Assembly: GCF_025905425.1 (NCBI RefSeq)
Contig: NZ_CP109603.1
Coordinates: forward strand, 1,276,001 to 1,340,000
Reading direction: 5' to 3'
Length of the DNA: 64,000 bases
DNA from: Pseudomonas putida
Lineage (GTDB): Bacteria; Pseudomonadota; Gammaproteobacteria; Pseudomonadales; Pseudomonadaceae
Part shown: piece after piece, positions 46,035 to 55,223 of the stretch
Numbering within the stretch: the first letter of the stretch is position 1
Layout: every line of letters starts with the position of its first letter
The notes under the pieces: model-generated
Databases searched by the model: none
Told to the model about the DNA's origin: nothing
Seen by the model: the letters and a program-made list of their open reading frames with translations, nothing else
Position numbers and translations under genes: made by a program

Positions 46035-48185
46035 TCAGTACTTCCACTGCACAGCGATTTCCAGACTGCGCGGCTCGCTCACGTAATACTGGGTGTTGCT
46101 CTGGTGGATGAAACGGGCATAGACCTCGTCGGTCAGGTTGCGCAGGCGCGCGCTGACCTGTACGTGTTTGTCCAGATCGTGGGTCATGGACAAACCATAG
46201 ACAGTGTACGAGGGCACCCAGGTCGTATTGGCGGTGTTAGCGTAGACCGACGACACATAGCGCACGTCGGCCCCGAGCTGCCAGTCAGGAGCCACGTCAT
46301 AGGTCAGCCAGAGATTGGCTACGCGGTCGGGAATATTCACCGGATTCTTGCCTTTGCGCGAGAACACAACACCGGCGATGGTTTCATTGAACTCGTCGTA
46401 CTCAGCCCTTACCCAACTGAAGTTACCGGCCGCCAATAGCTTGGGCGTGATCTTGAATGATGCGGCCAGCTCTATGCCGGTGGAGGTTTATTGACCCGCT
46501 TGTTCGGTGGTGTTGGGCACCGTAGAGGAGGGGACGGAGATGTTCTTGCGCACGATGCGGTAGGCCGCGGCGGTGGCCGAGCCGCGACCGTCAAGAAAAT
46601 CGAACTTGCTGCCCACCTCGAATTGGCGACCGGTGCTCAAGTCGAAGTCGCCCACCTGGGCAATGGAGGCGCTGGTAAGCGTCCCTCCCGGCGGCTCGGC
46701 CGACGTACTATATTGGGTATAAAGGCTGACATTCGACGTCAGGTCGTACATCAGGCCCAGGCGTCCCGTGATTGCATCCCAACGCTTGTCGAGCCTGGCC
46801 TGCGCCGCATGATCGACCACCTCGAAATCGATATGGTCATAGCGCAGCGCAGTGATCAGTGCCAGTTGCTCGGTCTGGCGCGTGCGGTTCTCGACGAACG
46901 CCGAAGAAGTATCAGTCCAAGTGCTGCGACCTTTACTGCGCGGTGCATCCATCCCCGGAATGTCCAGGAAGTGGCCCGGCTCGAAGCCATTTGGGTCGAT
47001 GGTATCGAAGGCGCCTTTGGAGAGTGGGTAGTTGGTTTGCTGGTTGGTGTTGTAATCCACGCCCAGCGCCCAATCGCTGGCCAAGCCGAACAGTTGAGCC
47101 TGGTGAGTCAACTCGATTCGGTCACCGTTGACCTCCTGGTCGTGCCGCTGGCGGTAACCGCCGGAGCGGGCGATGGCGCTGTTGTCGCTATTGTAGCGGT
47201 AGACCTCAAGGTTGCGGTAATCGCGCTGGCCATCGTAGTGGTAGAAGGTATTGCGCAACTGGGTGTTGTCGTCCAGCTGGTAGTCGGTGATCGAGCGTAT
47301 CCAGCGGGTGCGCTGCTCGTAGCGGCCGTCCTCAACGTTGTAGTTGTTGAAGCGGTTGTGCTTGTCGATCTGCAGCTTGCCGGTCAGCGGTTGCAGTACC
47401 GGCGTGCCCCAGTAAGGACTGTCTTCCTTCTCTTCCAGGTATTCGATCGCCAGCGTATGGGAGAGTCGGTCGTTGATGTCGCTGAGCAGCGAGAAGGCCA
47501 GGTTGCCCGCACCGTTCTCCTGGCGATCTATTTAGCCGTTGCTGCTAGTGCGGCTGTAGTCGAGGCGCGCATAGTGGCGTGGTCCATCGCCGCTGTTGAG
47601 CGCTTTATTGAAGCCGACCGCGGTTTCCCAGGTGTCGTAGCGACCGTAGCTCATCCGGCCTTCGAAGGTATCTTCCTAGCGGTTGGCAAGCTTGGTGATC
47701 ACGTTCAGGCTTCCACCGACGGCACCGCTGCCGTTGAGGAATGAGGAGGGGCCGCCGAGCAACTCCACCCGGTCATAGATCCAGGCCCCGACCGGACGTG
47801 CTGCGCCGCCGTATTGCAGATTGATGCCGTTGAACAGCTGGCTGATCTGGGCACCGTTGAAGCCACGGTACGACACATAGCCGCCCCAGCCGGGTGGCGC
47901 AGAAGCGTTAACCCCAGGCAGAGCGTTCGCCGCGTCTTGAAAGTTGCGTGCGCCGATACGTTCCATCGTCTTGCGATCGGCCACGCTTACAGAGGCGGGA
48001 TTTTCCCGGGCACTGAGATTCAGGCGCGACCCGCTTTCGATGGGGGTATCCAGGTCCAGGCGGGTGGCCGGTTTCGGCTGGTCGGCCGAGGCATTGATGT
48101 AACTGGTGGGTAAGTTCAGGGCAGTGTCTTGCGCCCACGCGCAGGTGCTGCCCGCGAGCAGCGCTAAAGTGGTCAAGCGAAACAT
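46035..48185 (-). pseudogene. TonB-dependent siderophore receptor with three in-frame stops
   Basis: One continuous frame from MFRLTTLALLAG (48185) to the last strand LEIAVQWKY (46035), about 716 codons, interrupted only by TAG at 47676-47678 (before EDTFEGRMS), TAA at 47532-47534 (before IDRQENGAGN) and TAA at 46488-46490 (before TSTGIELAASF). Each is one substitution from a sense codon (Gln or Tyr). The plug (GGPSSFLNGSGAVGGSLNV) and barrel are otherwise preserved. It was probably a ferric-siderophore receptor. A DUF2946 gene lies immediately upstream on the same strand. Confidence 0.88.
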
Positions 48186-48257
48186 GAAGAGCTTCCTGGC
48201 TTAATTCGATGAGCACACACCCCGCCGCTCTTGATGCAGCGGCGGGTGGTGAAGATG

Positions 48258-48647
48258 TCAGAGCGCGGGAAGCAAGGCGGGGGAGGCGCGAGGATTGATC
48301 AAGGGCCATCGCTGCCTGGGTAGGCAACGGGTCGGTTGTGCGGGCAAGGGCTTGGCTGGCTCGCCGGCAAGCAGGGCGAGCAGCCCGAAAAACGCCGCCA
48401 GCAGGATCGCACCGAACAGGCTCGCAATGACGCAATCAGCGACGACGGGCAGCGAAGGGGCGGGCACATCCTGCAGGCCCTCGAATATTGCCCCGCCGTC
48501 AGTAGAGCAAAACAGTCCGCCGTCCAAACCGCTCAATCGCAAGCCGGCCATTTGTCCATGGCCCATCGCGCACAGCAACGAACCGAACAGGATGCTGAAG
48601 TACAGCACCCAGGCAATCATCGATTTTTCGCGGCTGGCCAGCTTCAT
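48258..48647 (-). CDS. DUF2946-like small membrane protein
   Basis: About 129 residues from MKLASREKSMIAWVLYFSIL. It has the N-terminal membrane segment with CAMGHGQ, a second hydrophobic stretch (IASLFGAILLAAFFGLLALL) and the tail INPRASPALLPAL. It is a paralogue of the genes at 152 and 9281, which fixes the motif set GHGQ...NPRASP. It ends 72 bases before the broken TonB receptor and was probably expressed with it. Confidence 0.65.
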   Translation of the reverse strand: MKLASREKSMIAWVLYFSILFGSLLCAMGHGQMAGLRLSGLDGGLFCSTDGGAIFEGLQDVPAPSLPVVADCVIASLFGAILLAAFFGLLALLAGEPAKPLPAQPTRCLPRQRWPLINPRASPALLPAL

Positions 48648-48708
48648 CAGCAAAGCTCGTTGAGAAGGAACGGTTTATCGGCGAGCGGATTTTACATTTT
48701 TTGATCCG

Positions 48709-49284
48709 TCAGTGAGCTTTTAAACAGTTCGACATACAGGCAACAGCCTTGCTGTCCGGTCTGTCATCGGTATAAAAACCGTCTCGATTCGGCATCTTTA
48801 CATCCACCAAGGTCGATGCTTCCACGGTCGCGTTGGCGTCCAGCAGCTTGTTTATGTGCAGGATGTAGCCGGTCACCGCATAGACTTGTTCGTTGGACAA
48901 TGACTGTGGCGCCTGGAAGGGCATGGCTCTGCGGATGTAGTCGAAAAGCGTCGTTGCATAGGGCCAATAGCTGCCGACTGTCTTGAGCGGTTTGTCAGTA
49001 GTCAGGGTTCCTTCGCCGCCCGCCAACGCAGGACCGACGCCGCCCTCCAGTTTCACCCCATGACAGCTGACGCAACTGTTCATGTAGACCTTTTCCCCGT
49101 CCGCCACCGTTGCGCGCCCTGGAGGCAAAGCCTTGCCGTCGGGCGCCACGTCGATGTTCCAACTGGCGATCTGCGCTTCGGTAGCCTTGGTGCCCAAACC
49201 GTATTGGGATTGTGCCGAGGCATGAGTCAGCGCACAGGCGCACAGCAAACCTATGAATAACGAACCACCTTTAAGCCCGTCCAT
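48709..49284 (-). CDS. c-type cytochrome, partner of the SoxC-like enzyme
   Basis: A 191-residue periplasmic monohaem cytochrome: signal peptide about 1-24 (LLCACALTHASA), haem motif CVSCH (C71, C74, H75), then a SoxD/SorB-like region. The C-terminal extension has a CMSNC pair. A very strong ribosome site (GGGGAGGTGACC) lies inside the end of the upstream gene, with 14 bases of overlap. It is predicted to take electrons from the molybdenum subunit. Confidence 0.85.
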   Translation of the reverse strand: MDGLKGGSLFIGLLCACALTHASAQSQYGLGTKATEAQIASWNIDVAPDGKALPPGRATVADGEKVYMNSCVSCHGVKLEGGVGPALAGGEGTLTTDKPLKTVGSYWPYATTLFDYIRRAMPFQAPQSLSNEQVYAVTGYILHINKLLDANATVEASTLVDVKMPNRDGFYTDDRPDSKAVACMSNCLKAH

Positions 49285-50578
49285 TGGTCACCTCCCCACT
49301 GCTGGACACGCGCCACGGTTGCACCGAGTTGTTGTGGTAGAAAGAGACCTTGCCGCGTTCATCGATCAGCTGTTCCAGCATCGGCTGAACATATCCGGTC
49401 TCGTCGATGGCGCGGCTCATGATCATCAACTCTTGGCCGTTCCATTCGAAAGGTGCCCTGAAGGCGGTCAGCGCCTTGGTCAGAATGGGCTCCTGTAATT
49501 TGGCTTGCGTCCAGTTATTGCCGCCGTCGACGGAGACATCGACACGGGTGATTTTGCCGTGGCCGCTCCAGGCGATGCCACGCATCTCATGCAGGCCCTT
49601 GCGTGTCAGTTTCTGGGTGCCGGAAGGGTAGGTCACCAGCGATTTGCACTCCATGACGAAGGAAAACTTCCGAGCTTTGCCGTCCGCCATCAAGTCGGTG
49701 TATTTGGCGGTTTCTTCCCGGCTGTAGGCGGGCGCATCGGTGACATGAAGTCGGCGCAGCCATTTGATGTGGGTGTTGCCCTCGTAGCCGGGGACAAACA
49801 GCCGCAGCGGGTAGCCCTGTTCCGGCCTTAGACGCTCGCCGTTCTGGCTGTAGACCACCATCACATCGTCCAGGCATTTCTCGATGGGAATGCTGCGCGT
49901 CATTGCCGCGCCGTCCGCACCTTCGGCAATGATCCACTTGGCTTGCGGTTTGAGCCCGGTTTCATCCAGCAGTGTCTTCAAGGTAACGCCAGTCCACTCA
50001 GCACAGCTGACCAGGCCACTGACTTCGGCGGCGGTTTTGCCCCACGGAGGTAGAAACGATGGGTTGCCCGAACACTCCATGAAGTGCACTCGTGACACGG
50101 CGGGGAACTGGCGTATCTCGTCCACGGTAAAGATCAAGGCGTTTTCGGTGAGGCCGTGAATCACCAACCGATGTTGCGCCGGATCGATTTGTGGGACGCC
50201 CGCGTGATGACGCTCATAGAACAGGCCGTTCGGGGTAATGATGCCGTCCAGCTCCTGAAGTGGCGAGGTACTGTAGGCGGACATCGTGTCCTTCAGGCCG
50301 GGATACAGATTCCTGACGGCTTTGGTTTCGAACGTTGAAGGTTTGCCATAAGGGCTTGCCGTCGGGGCGCCAAGACTGCGGGTCCATTGCGGAACTTCAA
50401 GGGGCTGGCTCGGATCAAGCGGGGCGATGTTGGTCGTCTCTGCGTTGACCAGGGCGCTATCACCCAGAGCAAAGGCGGCAGTGCCAATAACGGCCCCACT
50501 TTTTATCAGGAAATCCCTGCGAGCCAAAGCTGTCTGAGACGTGTCTTGCTTGGTGGGGACCATGGATTTTTTTGTCAT
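49271..50578 (-). CDS. soxC: SoxC-like molybdenum sulfite dehydrogenase subunit
   Basis: A 435-residue sulfite-oxidase-family protein. Twin-arginine signal (ARRDFLIKSG, residues 19-28); Mo-cofactor domain with the Mo-ligand Cys169 in HFMECSGN; dimerisation domain with VDGGNNW and WSGHGKITRVDVS. Family: periplasmic sulfite or sulfane-sulfur oxidation with a cytochrome. No other sox genes are present, so a stand-alone sulfite dehydrogenase role is likelier than thiosulfate oxidation. AGAGGG ribosome site. A TetR-type palindrome lies about 50 bases upstream. Confidence 0.88.
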   Translation of the reverse strand: MTKKSMVPTKQDTSQTALARRDFLIKSGAVIGTAAFALGDSALVNAETTNIAPLDPSQPLEVPQWTRSLGAPTASPYGKPSTFETKAVRNLYPGLKDTMSAYSTSPLQELDGIITPNGLFYERHHAGVPQIDPAQHRLVIHGLTENALIFTVDEIRQFPAVSRVHFMECSGNPSFLPPWGKTAAEVSGLVSCAEWTGVTLKTLLDETGLKPQAKWIIAEGADGAAMTRSIPIEKCLDDVMVVYSQNGERLRPEQGYPLRLFVPGYEGNTHIKWLRRLHVTDAPAYSREETAKYTDLMADGKARKFSFVMECKSLVTYPSGTQKLTRKGLHEMRGIAWSGHGKITRVDVSVDGGNNWTQAKLQEPILTKALTAFRAPFEWNGQELMIMSRAIDETGYVQPMLEQLIDERGKVSFYHNNSVQPWRVSSSGEVTNGRA

Positions 50579-50628
50579 TGTTGTTCCCTCTGGTTCTTTG
50601 TCGGGATGGACCCAACGGCAAGCCTATA

Positions 50629-50640
50629 GACCGATCGGTC
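50629..50640. promoter_or_regulatory. TetR-type palindrome before soxC
   Basis: GACCGATCGGTC, with the extra half-site CGGTCT following. The core ACCGATCGGT recurs exactly at 51473-51482. Confidence 0.75.
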
Positions 50641-50759
50641 GGTCTGTAGGTGGCCTAGAACGAAAAACGCGCGTGGTCCAGTCGCAAGGACAACCATCGG
50701 TGATGGCGCGTGAATGAGGGGCGAGGGCGGCGGCGCATTTGAAGCGCCGCTGATGACAG

Positions 50760-51368
50760 TCAAGCCAGGGGTGGCTCAACCTTCAGTCCGGGCAGGAGGG
50801 TGTCGCAGAAAAACGTCGCGATGGATTCCGGCGAGCGCGGGCCTCCGGGTTTGATCCACAAGTAGCTGTAATGATGAATACCAAGGATAGCTTTCACGGC
50901 CAACGAGTCCGATGTGCGGAAGGTCCCCTCGCTCACGCCGGCCTTGAGGATATGCGACCAGAGCTTTTCATACTGTCGGTGCAGATCGAGCAGCTCGGTC
51001 TGGCGCTCGCCAATGACGGAATACACTTCGCGGAAACACACCGTCATTTCGGCCAGGTGGGTGACAATCGTGCGCATCACGATGGCCGAGAATTGGCGAA
51101 ATTTATCTTCTGCAGGCTGCTCGCTCTCGCACAGGGGCGTACCTTCTGCGATGAGCACCCGCAGATACCGGCTGGTGATTTCGAACAGCAGTTCTTCCTT
51201 GCTTCCGATGTGGTAATACAGCGCGCCGCGAGCCAGGCCAGTGGCTTTTTCCAACTCAGCCATGCCGGTCGCGTGAAACCCGCGCGTCGAAAACAACTGC
51301 GCGGCGATTTTCAGTATTCGCTCCTTGGTGCTTGTTTCAGCAGCGACGACGGCTTTCTTTTTTCCCAT
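50760..51368 (-). CDS. TetR/AcrR-family regulator
   Basis: A 202-residue regulator: HTH GMAELEKATGLARGALYYHIGSK (about 33-55) and a long C-terminal domain of the KstR2/AcrR type (HHYSYLWIKPGGPRSPESIA). Upstream lies EamA, divergent; downstream 180 bases lies soxC on the same strand. The palindrome ACCGATCGGT appears before soxC and in the tetR-eamA intergenic region, so it probably controls both and itself. A degraded second copy lies at 19735-21410. Confidence 0.87.
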   Translation of the reverse strand: MGKKKAVVAAETSTKERILKIAAQLFSTRGFHATGMAELEKATGLARGALYYHIGSKEELLFEITSRYLRVLIAEGTPLCESEQPAEDKFRQFSAIVMRTIVTHLAEMTVCFREVYSVIGERQTELLDLHRQYEKLWSHILKAGVSEGTFRTSDSLAVKAILGIHHYSYLWIKPGGPRSPESIATFFCDTLLPGLKVEPPLA

Positions 51369-51471
51369 GGGTCGATTCCAACCGGTTGAGCTTCAATCAT
51401 ACCCATGCGTGCGCGCTGAAGGACACAGACGGGAGAAGCTCATCCCAAGGTCGCAGGAAGAAAGTTGTATT

Positions 51472-51483
51472 GACCGATCGGTA
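51472..51483. promoter_or_regulatory. TetR-type palindrome between tetR and eamA
   Basis: GACCGATCGGTA, core ACCGATCGGT as at 50630-50639. It lies 77 bases before the eamA start and about 100 before tetR. Confidence 0.75.
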
Positions 51484-51560
51484 CAGAGGCGTTTAACGTA
51501 TTTTCAAGGGCGCGGTGGCGTCGAGCGTTCTGAGAGCCTGCCTGGGCATTGGGATCGACC

Positions 51561-52454
51561 ATGACAATAAGCAACTCCGTAACGAAGGCGTCCAGCTCGT
51601 CAGCTTCGGCAAGATTGATCGCGATGATCTGTTTCGCCATGCTCGCCTTTGCCGCGAACTCGCTGCTGTGCCGCCTGGCGCTTAAGCACACCAACATCGA
51701 TGCCGCGAGTTTCAGCGTGGTCCGGCTGGCCAGCGGGGCCTTGGTGTTATGGCTGATATGTGCCTTGAGACGGTCCTCCAGCACGATCAAAGGCAGTTGG
51801 AAGGGCGCCGCAGCCTTGTTCGTTTACGTCTTCGCTTTTTCCTTCGCGTACCGTCATTTGGAGACCGGGACGGGGGCGCTGCTGTTGTTTGGCGCGGTTC
51901 AACTGAGCATGGTTCTGTACGGCGTGTTCAAAGGCGAGCGGATGCACACGTTGGCAGTCGTTGGGTTTGTGCTGGCGATTGTTGGCTTGGTTAGCCTGCT
52001 GCTTCCAGGTGCCGCAGCACCTGACCCCGTTAGCGCACTCACGATGCTGTTATCGGGGGTGGCATGGGGGATCTACTCACTGCTTGGCAAAACTGTCGCC
52101 GATCCGCTGGCAACCACAACCGGCAACTTCTTGCGCTCGATTCCCCTGGTCTTGATGGCAAGCGTGCCGTTCCTCTCAGCGCTGCGTTGGGATCCGCAGG
52201 GGATACTTTATGCGGTGCTTTCCGGTGCGCTGGCGTCAGGGGTTGGCTACGCGGTCTGGTACGTCGCGGTGCGTTATCTTGCAGCGTTTCAAGCCGCGAC
52301 GGTGCAGCTAAGCGTGCCCATCCTGGCTTCGCTGGCGGGCATCGTTTTTCTGGGGGAAAGCCTGAGCGTAAGGATGGTGTTGGCATCCATTGCTGTACTG
52401 GGCGGCGTTGCGTTGGTGCTGGGTGGCAAGCATTGCAGAGCCACAGGCAGCTAG
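51561..52454 (+). CDS. EamA-family (DMT superfamily) exporter
   Basis: A 297-residue membrane protein with ten predicted helices in two EamA repeats (SFSVVRLASGALVLWLI; ATVQLSVPILASLAGIVFLGE). EamA proteins usually export amino acids or small metabolites. It is divergent from tetR with the shared palindrome. A role in exporting a sulfur compound is possible from its co-regulation with soxC (inference). A degraded copy of its end lies at 19478. Confidence 0.87.
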   Translation: MTISNSVTKASSSSASARLIAMICFAMLAFAANSLLCRLALKHTNIDAASFSVVRLASGALVLWLICALRRSSSTIKGSWKGAAALFVYVFAFSFAYRHLETGTGALLLFGAVQLSMVLYGVFKGERMHTLAVVGFVLAIVGLVSLLLPGAAAPDPVSALTMLLSGVAWGIYSLLGKTVADPLATTTGNFLRSIPLVLMASVPFLSALRWDPQGILYAVLSGALASGVGYAVWYVAVRYLAAFQAATVQLSVPILASLAGIVFLGESLSVRMVLASIAVLGGVALVLGGKHCRATGS

Positions 52455-52558
52455 AGGCTCCGCTCTCTCAATCATGTGCGCCTGGGCGTGCCTGAGTTTG
52501 TTCGCTCAACCACTCAAGGACTAGACTGGTGCCGCCCAGTCATAAGGCCCGTCAACCC

Positions 52559-53359
52559 ATGCTCCTCGTCCCGTCAGATACCGCCGAACAGACAAAGCTC
52601 ACCCTCGAGGTGGTGCTGCGCTATCACATGGCCTGGAAGCACCGCGACCTGGAGGCGATACTTGCGCTCTATCACCCGCAAGTGCAATACAACGATTTTT
52701 TCCAGAACCGCAGCATGGGGCTGACCGAGCTGCGCGCCTACATCACCGGCACGTTGCCGCGCCATCCCGATGAGTATCTTGAGCACAATGACCGCATCCG
52801 CGCTGACGGCTGCACGGCATTCATCCAGTACCAGACCGCTCTGAAGGGCAGTGGCGAGCGGGTGGTTTTTCGCACCAGCGAAGCGATCACCGTATGTGAG
52901 GGTCAGATCCTGCGTGTCAACGAATACGCGTCACTCGTGCGCGACGGCGAGCCGCACGCCGGGCGTCGCGCCCCCGCCATCAGTAAGCTAGGGCTCTCGG
53001 CGCGCCAGTTGAGTTTCATGGCGCGAGACTTGGCCGATTACTTCACCCGCCAACAGCCATTCCTGGACCCTGACCTGGATCTTGCTCGGATCGCCAGCGC
53101 CACCGGGTACAGCCGTAATCAGTTGTCTTACCTATTGAATCAAGTGCTCGGGCAAAGCTTCTATCGCTACGTGACTCAGGCTCGCTTGGCCTACCTCCTT
53201 GAACGCCTCGCCAGTTACGACGAAAACGCACCCATCGATGCCCTCGCAGTGGCTGCCGGATTCAATTCCACCTCTGCGTTCTACAAGGCTTTCCGCTGCC
53301 ATACCGGCTGCACACCAAAAGCCTGGTTGAAGGCCAATTGCGCGCGTACCCGCAGATAA
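52559..53359 (+). CDS. SnoaL-like/AraC-HTH fusion regulator
   Basis: About 266 residues. The N-terminal half (to about 125) is a SnoaL/NTF2-like domain (VLRYHMAWKHRDLEAILALYHPQVQYNDFF); the C-terminal half is an AraC HTH (LDLARIASATGYSRNQLSYLLNQVLGQSFYRYV ... ALAVAAGFNSTSAFYKAF). AraC regulators more often carry cupin or amidase-like sensor domains. It precedes an amine-oxidase-type operon and may control it. An in-frame GTG at 52529 adds ten residues. Confidence 0.82.
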   Translation: MLLVPSDTAEQTKLTLEVVLRYHMAWKHRDLEAILALYHPQVQYNDFFQNRSMGLTELRAYITGTLPRHPDEYLEHNDRIRADGCTAFIQYQTALKGSGERVVFRTSEAITVCEGQILRVNEYASLVRDGEPHAGRRAPAISKLGLSARQLSFMARDLADYFTRQQPFLDPDLDLARIASATGYSRNQLSYLLNQVLGQSFYRYVTQARLAYLLERLASYDENAPIDALAVAAGFNSTSAFYKAFRCHTGCTPKAWLKANCARTRR

Positions 53360-53416
53360 CACAGGCCCCTTCGCTGCGCATTAAGCTCTGTCGGCAATCA
53401 AACGATGGAGCAGGTA

Positions 53417-54841
53417 ATGGCTGGTTGGGGTGGTGTGAGTTTGTGGATGGAGCAAGTCGACGAGGCGCTGACGCCGCGTCCGGCGTTGCATCAGGATCTG
53501 CGAGCCGATGTGGTGATCATCGGTGCCGGCTACAGCGGCCTTTGGACGGCCTATTACCTCAAGCAGCAAGCACCGCACCTGGACATCGTCATAGTTGAAG
53601 CACAGATTGCCGGTTTCGGCGCCTCCGGCCGCAATGGCGGCTGGTTGATGGGGAATCTGCTCGGCGAAGACCGACTCCTGGGGCCCTTGCCCGCCGCCCA
53701 ACGTCATGCAGGATATCAACTGCTGCACGGAATTCCCGATGAAGTGGCGCGGGTGTGCCATGTCGAAAGCATCGATTGCGAACTGCGTAAAGGTGGCGTG
53801 CTGTACTGCGCGGCGCGGTATCCCGAGCAAGAACGGCGCCTGCGCGAACAACTCGCTGCCGCCCGTGCGCAAGGCCTTGGTGAAGACGATTATCGCTGGC
53901 TGAGCCCTCAGGCTTTGCGCGAACAATTGAATGTGGCCCAGGCGTACGGCGCCCTGTATTCATCTCACTGCGCGACCCTTCAACCTGCCCGGTTGGTACG
54001 GGGGTTAGCCAAAGTCGTGGAACGCATGGGGGTGCGCATTTTCGAGCAAAGCGCTGTGCTCGACTGGACGGCAGGCCAAGTTCGAACCGAGCACGGTCGA
54101 GTGAGCGCCGATTGGGTGGTGCCGGCCGTCGAGGGGTATGCCAGTGCCTTGCCCCCGCTGAACAAATATCAACTGGCCGCGCAGAGCCTGATCGTTGCGA
54201 CTGAGCCGCTCTCGGCCGACGTATGGGCCCAAATCGGACTCAATCGTGGCCAGGCTTTCAGCGAAAACAGCCGACAAGTCACCTACGGTCAGCGCAGCCG
54301 CGATGACCGCTTGGTATTTGGTGCCCGAGGTGGCTATCGCTTTGGAGGTCGCCTGCGCAGTGACTTCAACCTCAGTCAGGCCGAACGTGAGTTGCGCCAG
54401 TACCTGTTCAGCGAGCTATTTCCGATGTTGCGCGATGTTCGCCTGACTCATGCCTGGGGCGGCAACCTGGGTGTCGCCCGGCGCTTTCACCCGCACATGC
54501 TGGTTGACCGGCGCCAGAAGATCGCACTCGCCGGCGGCTATGGCGGCGAAGGCGTAGGCGCCAGCAACCTGGGTGGTCGCACCGTGGCCGCGCTGATTCT
54601 TGGTCAGGACAACGAACTGACACGCCAGCCTTGGGTGTGGGCCGACCGTCCGCTGGCCTCGTTGCCACGCTGGGAGCCAGAGCCTCTGCGCTGGCTGGGT
54701 TACAACGCCATTATCCAGAGCTTTGTTCACGAGGATCGGATATTGGCCAACCTCCATGTACCGCGCTGGCGTCGCCGGATGGCCGAGGGTCTGGCGGGTT
54801 GCATGGAACGATTGATGAAGTCCAAGGAGCCGTTCCCATGA
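53417..54841 (+). CDS. FAD-dependent amine oxidoreductase (PuuB/OrdL-like)
   Basis: About 474 residues, DAO superfamily. The FAD motif DVVIIGAGYSGLWTAYYLKQ is near the N-terminus; ASGRNGGW (the RNGG of the PuuB/OrdL group) and GYGGEGVGASNLGG near the C-terminus are typical of gamma-glutamylputrescine oxidoreductases. GGAGCAGGTA precedes ATG 53417; an upstream ATG at 53405 lacks a ribosome site. It overlaps the cupin gene by ATGA and precedes a polyamine-type binding protein, which supports an amine or polyamine substrate. Confidence 0.85.
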   Translation: MAGWGGVSLWMEQVDEALTPRPALHQDLRADVVIIGAGYSGLWTAYYLKQQAPHLDIVIVEAQIAGFGASGRNGGWLMGNLLGEDRLLGPLPAAQRHAGYQLLHGIPDEVARVCHVESIDCELRKGGVLYCAARYPEQERRLREQLAAARAQGLGEDDYRWLSPQALREQLNVAQAYGALYSSHCATLQPARLVRGLAKVVERMGVRIFEQSAVLDWTAGQVRTEHGRVSADWVVPAVEGYASALPPLNKYQLAAQSLIVATEPLSADVWAQIGLNRGQAFSENSRQVTYGQRSRDDRLVFGARGGYRFGGRLRSDFNLSQAERELRQYLFSELFPMLRDVRLTHAWGGNLGVARRFHPHMLVDRRQKIALAGGYGGEGVGASNLGGRTVAALILGQDNELTRQPWVWADRPLASLPRWEPEPLRWLGYNAIIQSFVHEDRILANLHVPRWRRRMAEGLAGCMERLMKSKEPFP

Positions 54842-55179
54842 AGATCGATCATTTTCGCGACACCCCGCACTTGTCTCTCGGGGAATCGGGCGCTGTCGGC
54901 GTACCGCTGGGTGAGCCGGTTTCGCAGGTTGCCACGACAAGCGTTGAACGCGATGACGGCGTCGAAGCCGGCGTGTGGGAATGCACCCCCGGCCGCTGGC
55001 GGCGCCAGATCGTGCAACAGGAGTTCTGCCATTTCATCCAGGGACGCTGCACCTTCACCCCGGATGGCGGTGAGGCTCTTTATATCCAGGCCGGCGACGC
55101 ATTGATGTTGCCTGCGAACACCACGGGAGTCTGGGACATACAAGAAACCGTTCGCAAAAGCTATGTGCTGATTTTCTGA
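54838..55179 (+). CDS. Cupin-domain protein
   Basis: A 113-residue single-domain cupin (GRWRRQIVQQEFCHFIQGRC, then GDALMLPANTTGVWDI). The second part matches the cupin_3 (DUF861) type found beside PuuB-like oxidases. One metal-binding His is replaced in the first motif (EFCHFIQG keeps a single His). Its ATG overlaps the oxidoreductase stop. The role is probably auxiliary to amine oxidation. Confidence 0.8.
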   Translation: MKIDHFRDTPHLSLGESGAVGVPLGEPVSQVATTSVERDDGVEAGVWECTPGRWRRQIVQQEFCHFIQGRCTFTPDGGEALYIQAGDALMLPANTTGVWDIQETVRKSYVLIF

Positions 55180-55223
55180 ACTGCCTTCATCCATAACGCT
55201 TAGAACAAAGGTTGAGGTCTCGT

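Noticed and set aside
46491..47744. A 417-codon plus-strand frame across the broken TonB receptor
   Set aside because: It is a mirror of the receptor frame; low-complexity Val/Ala/Gly sequence with no family. Its similarity to 29330-30370 is explained by the receptor duplication.
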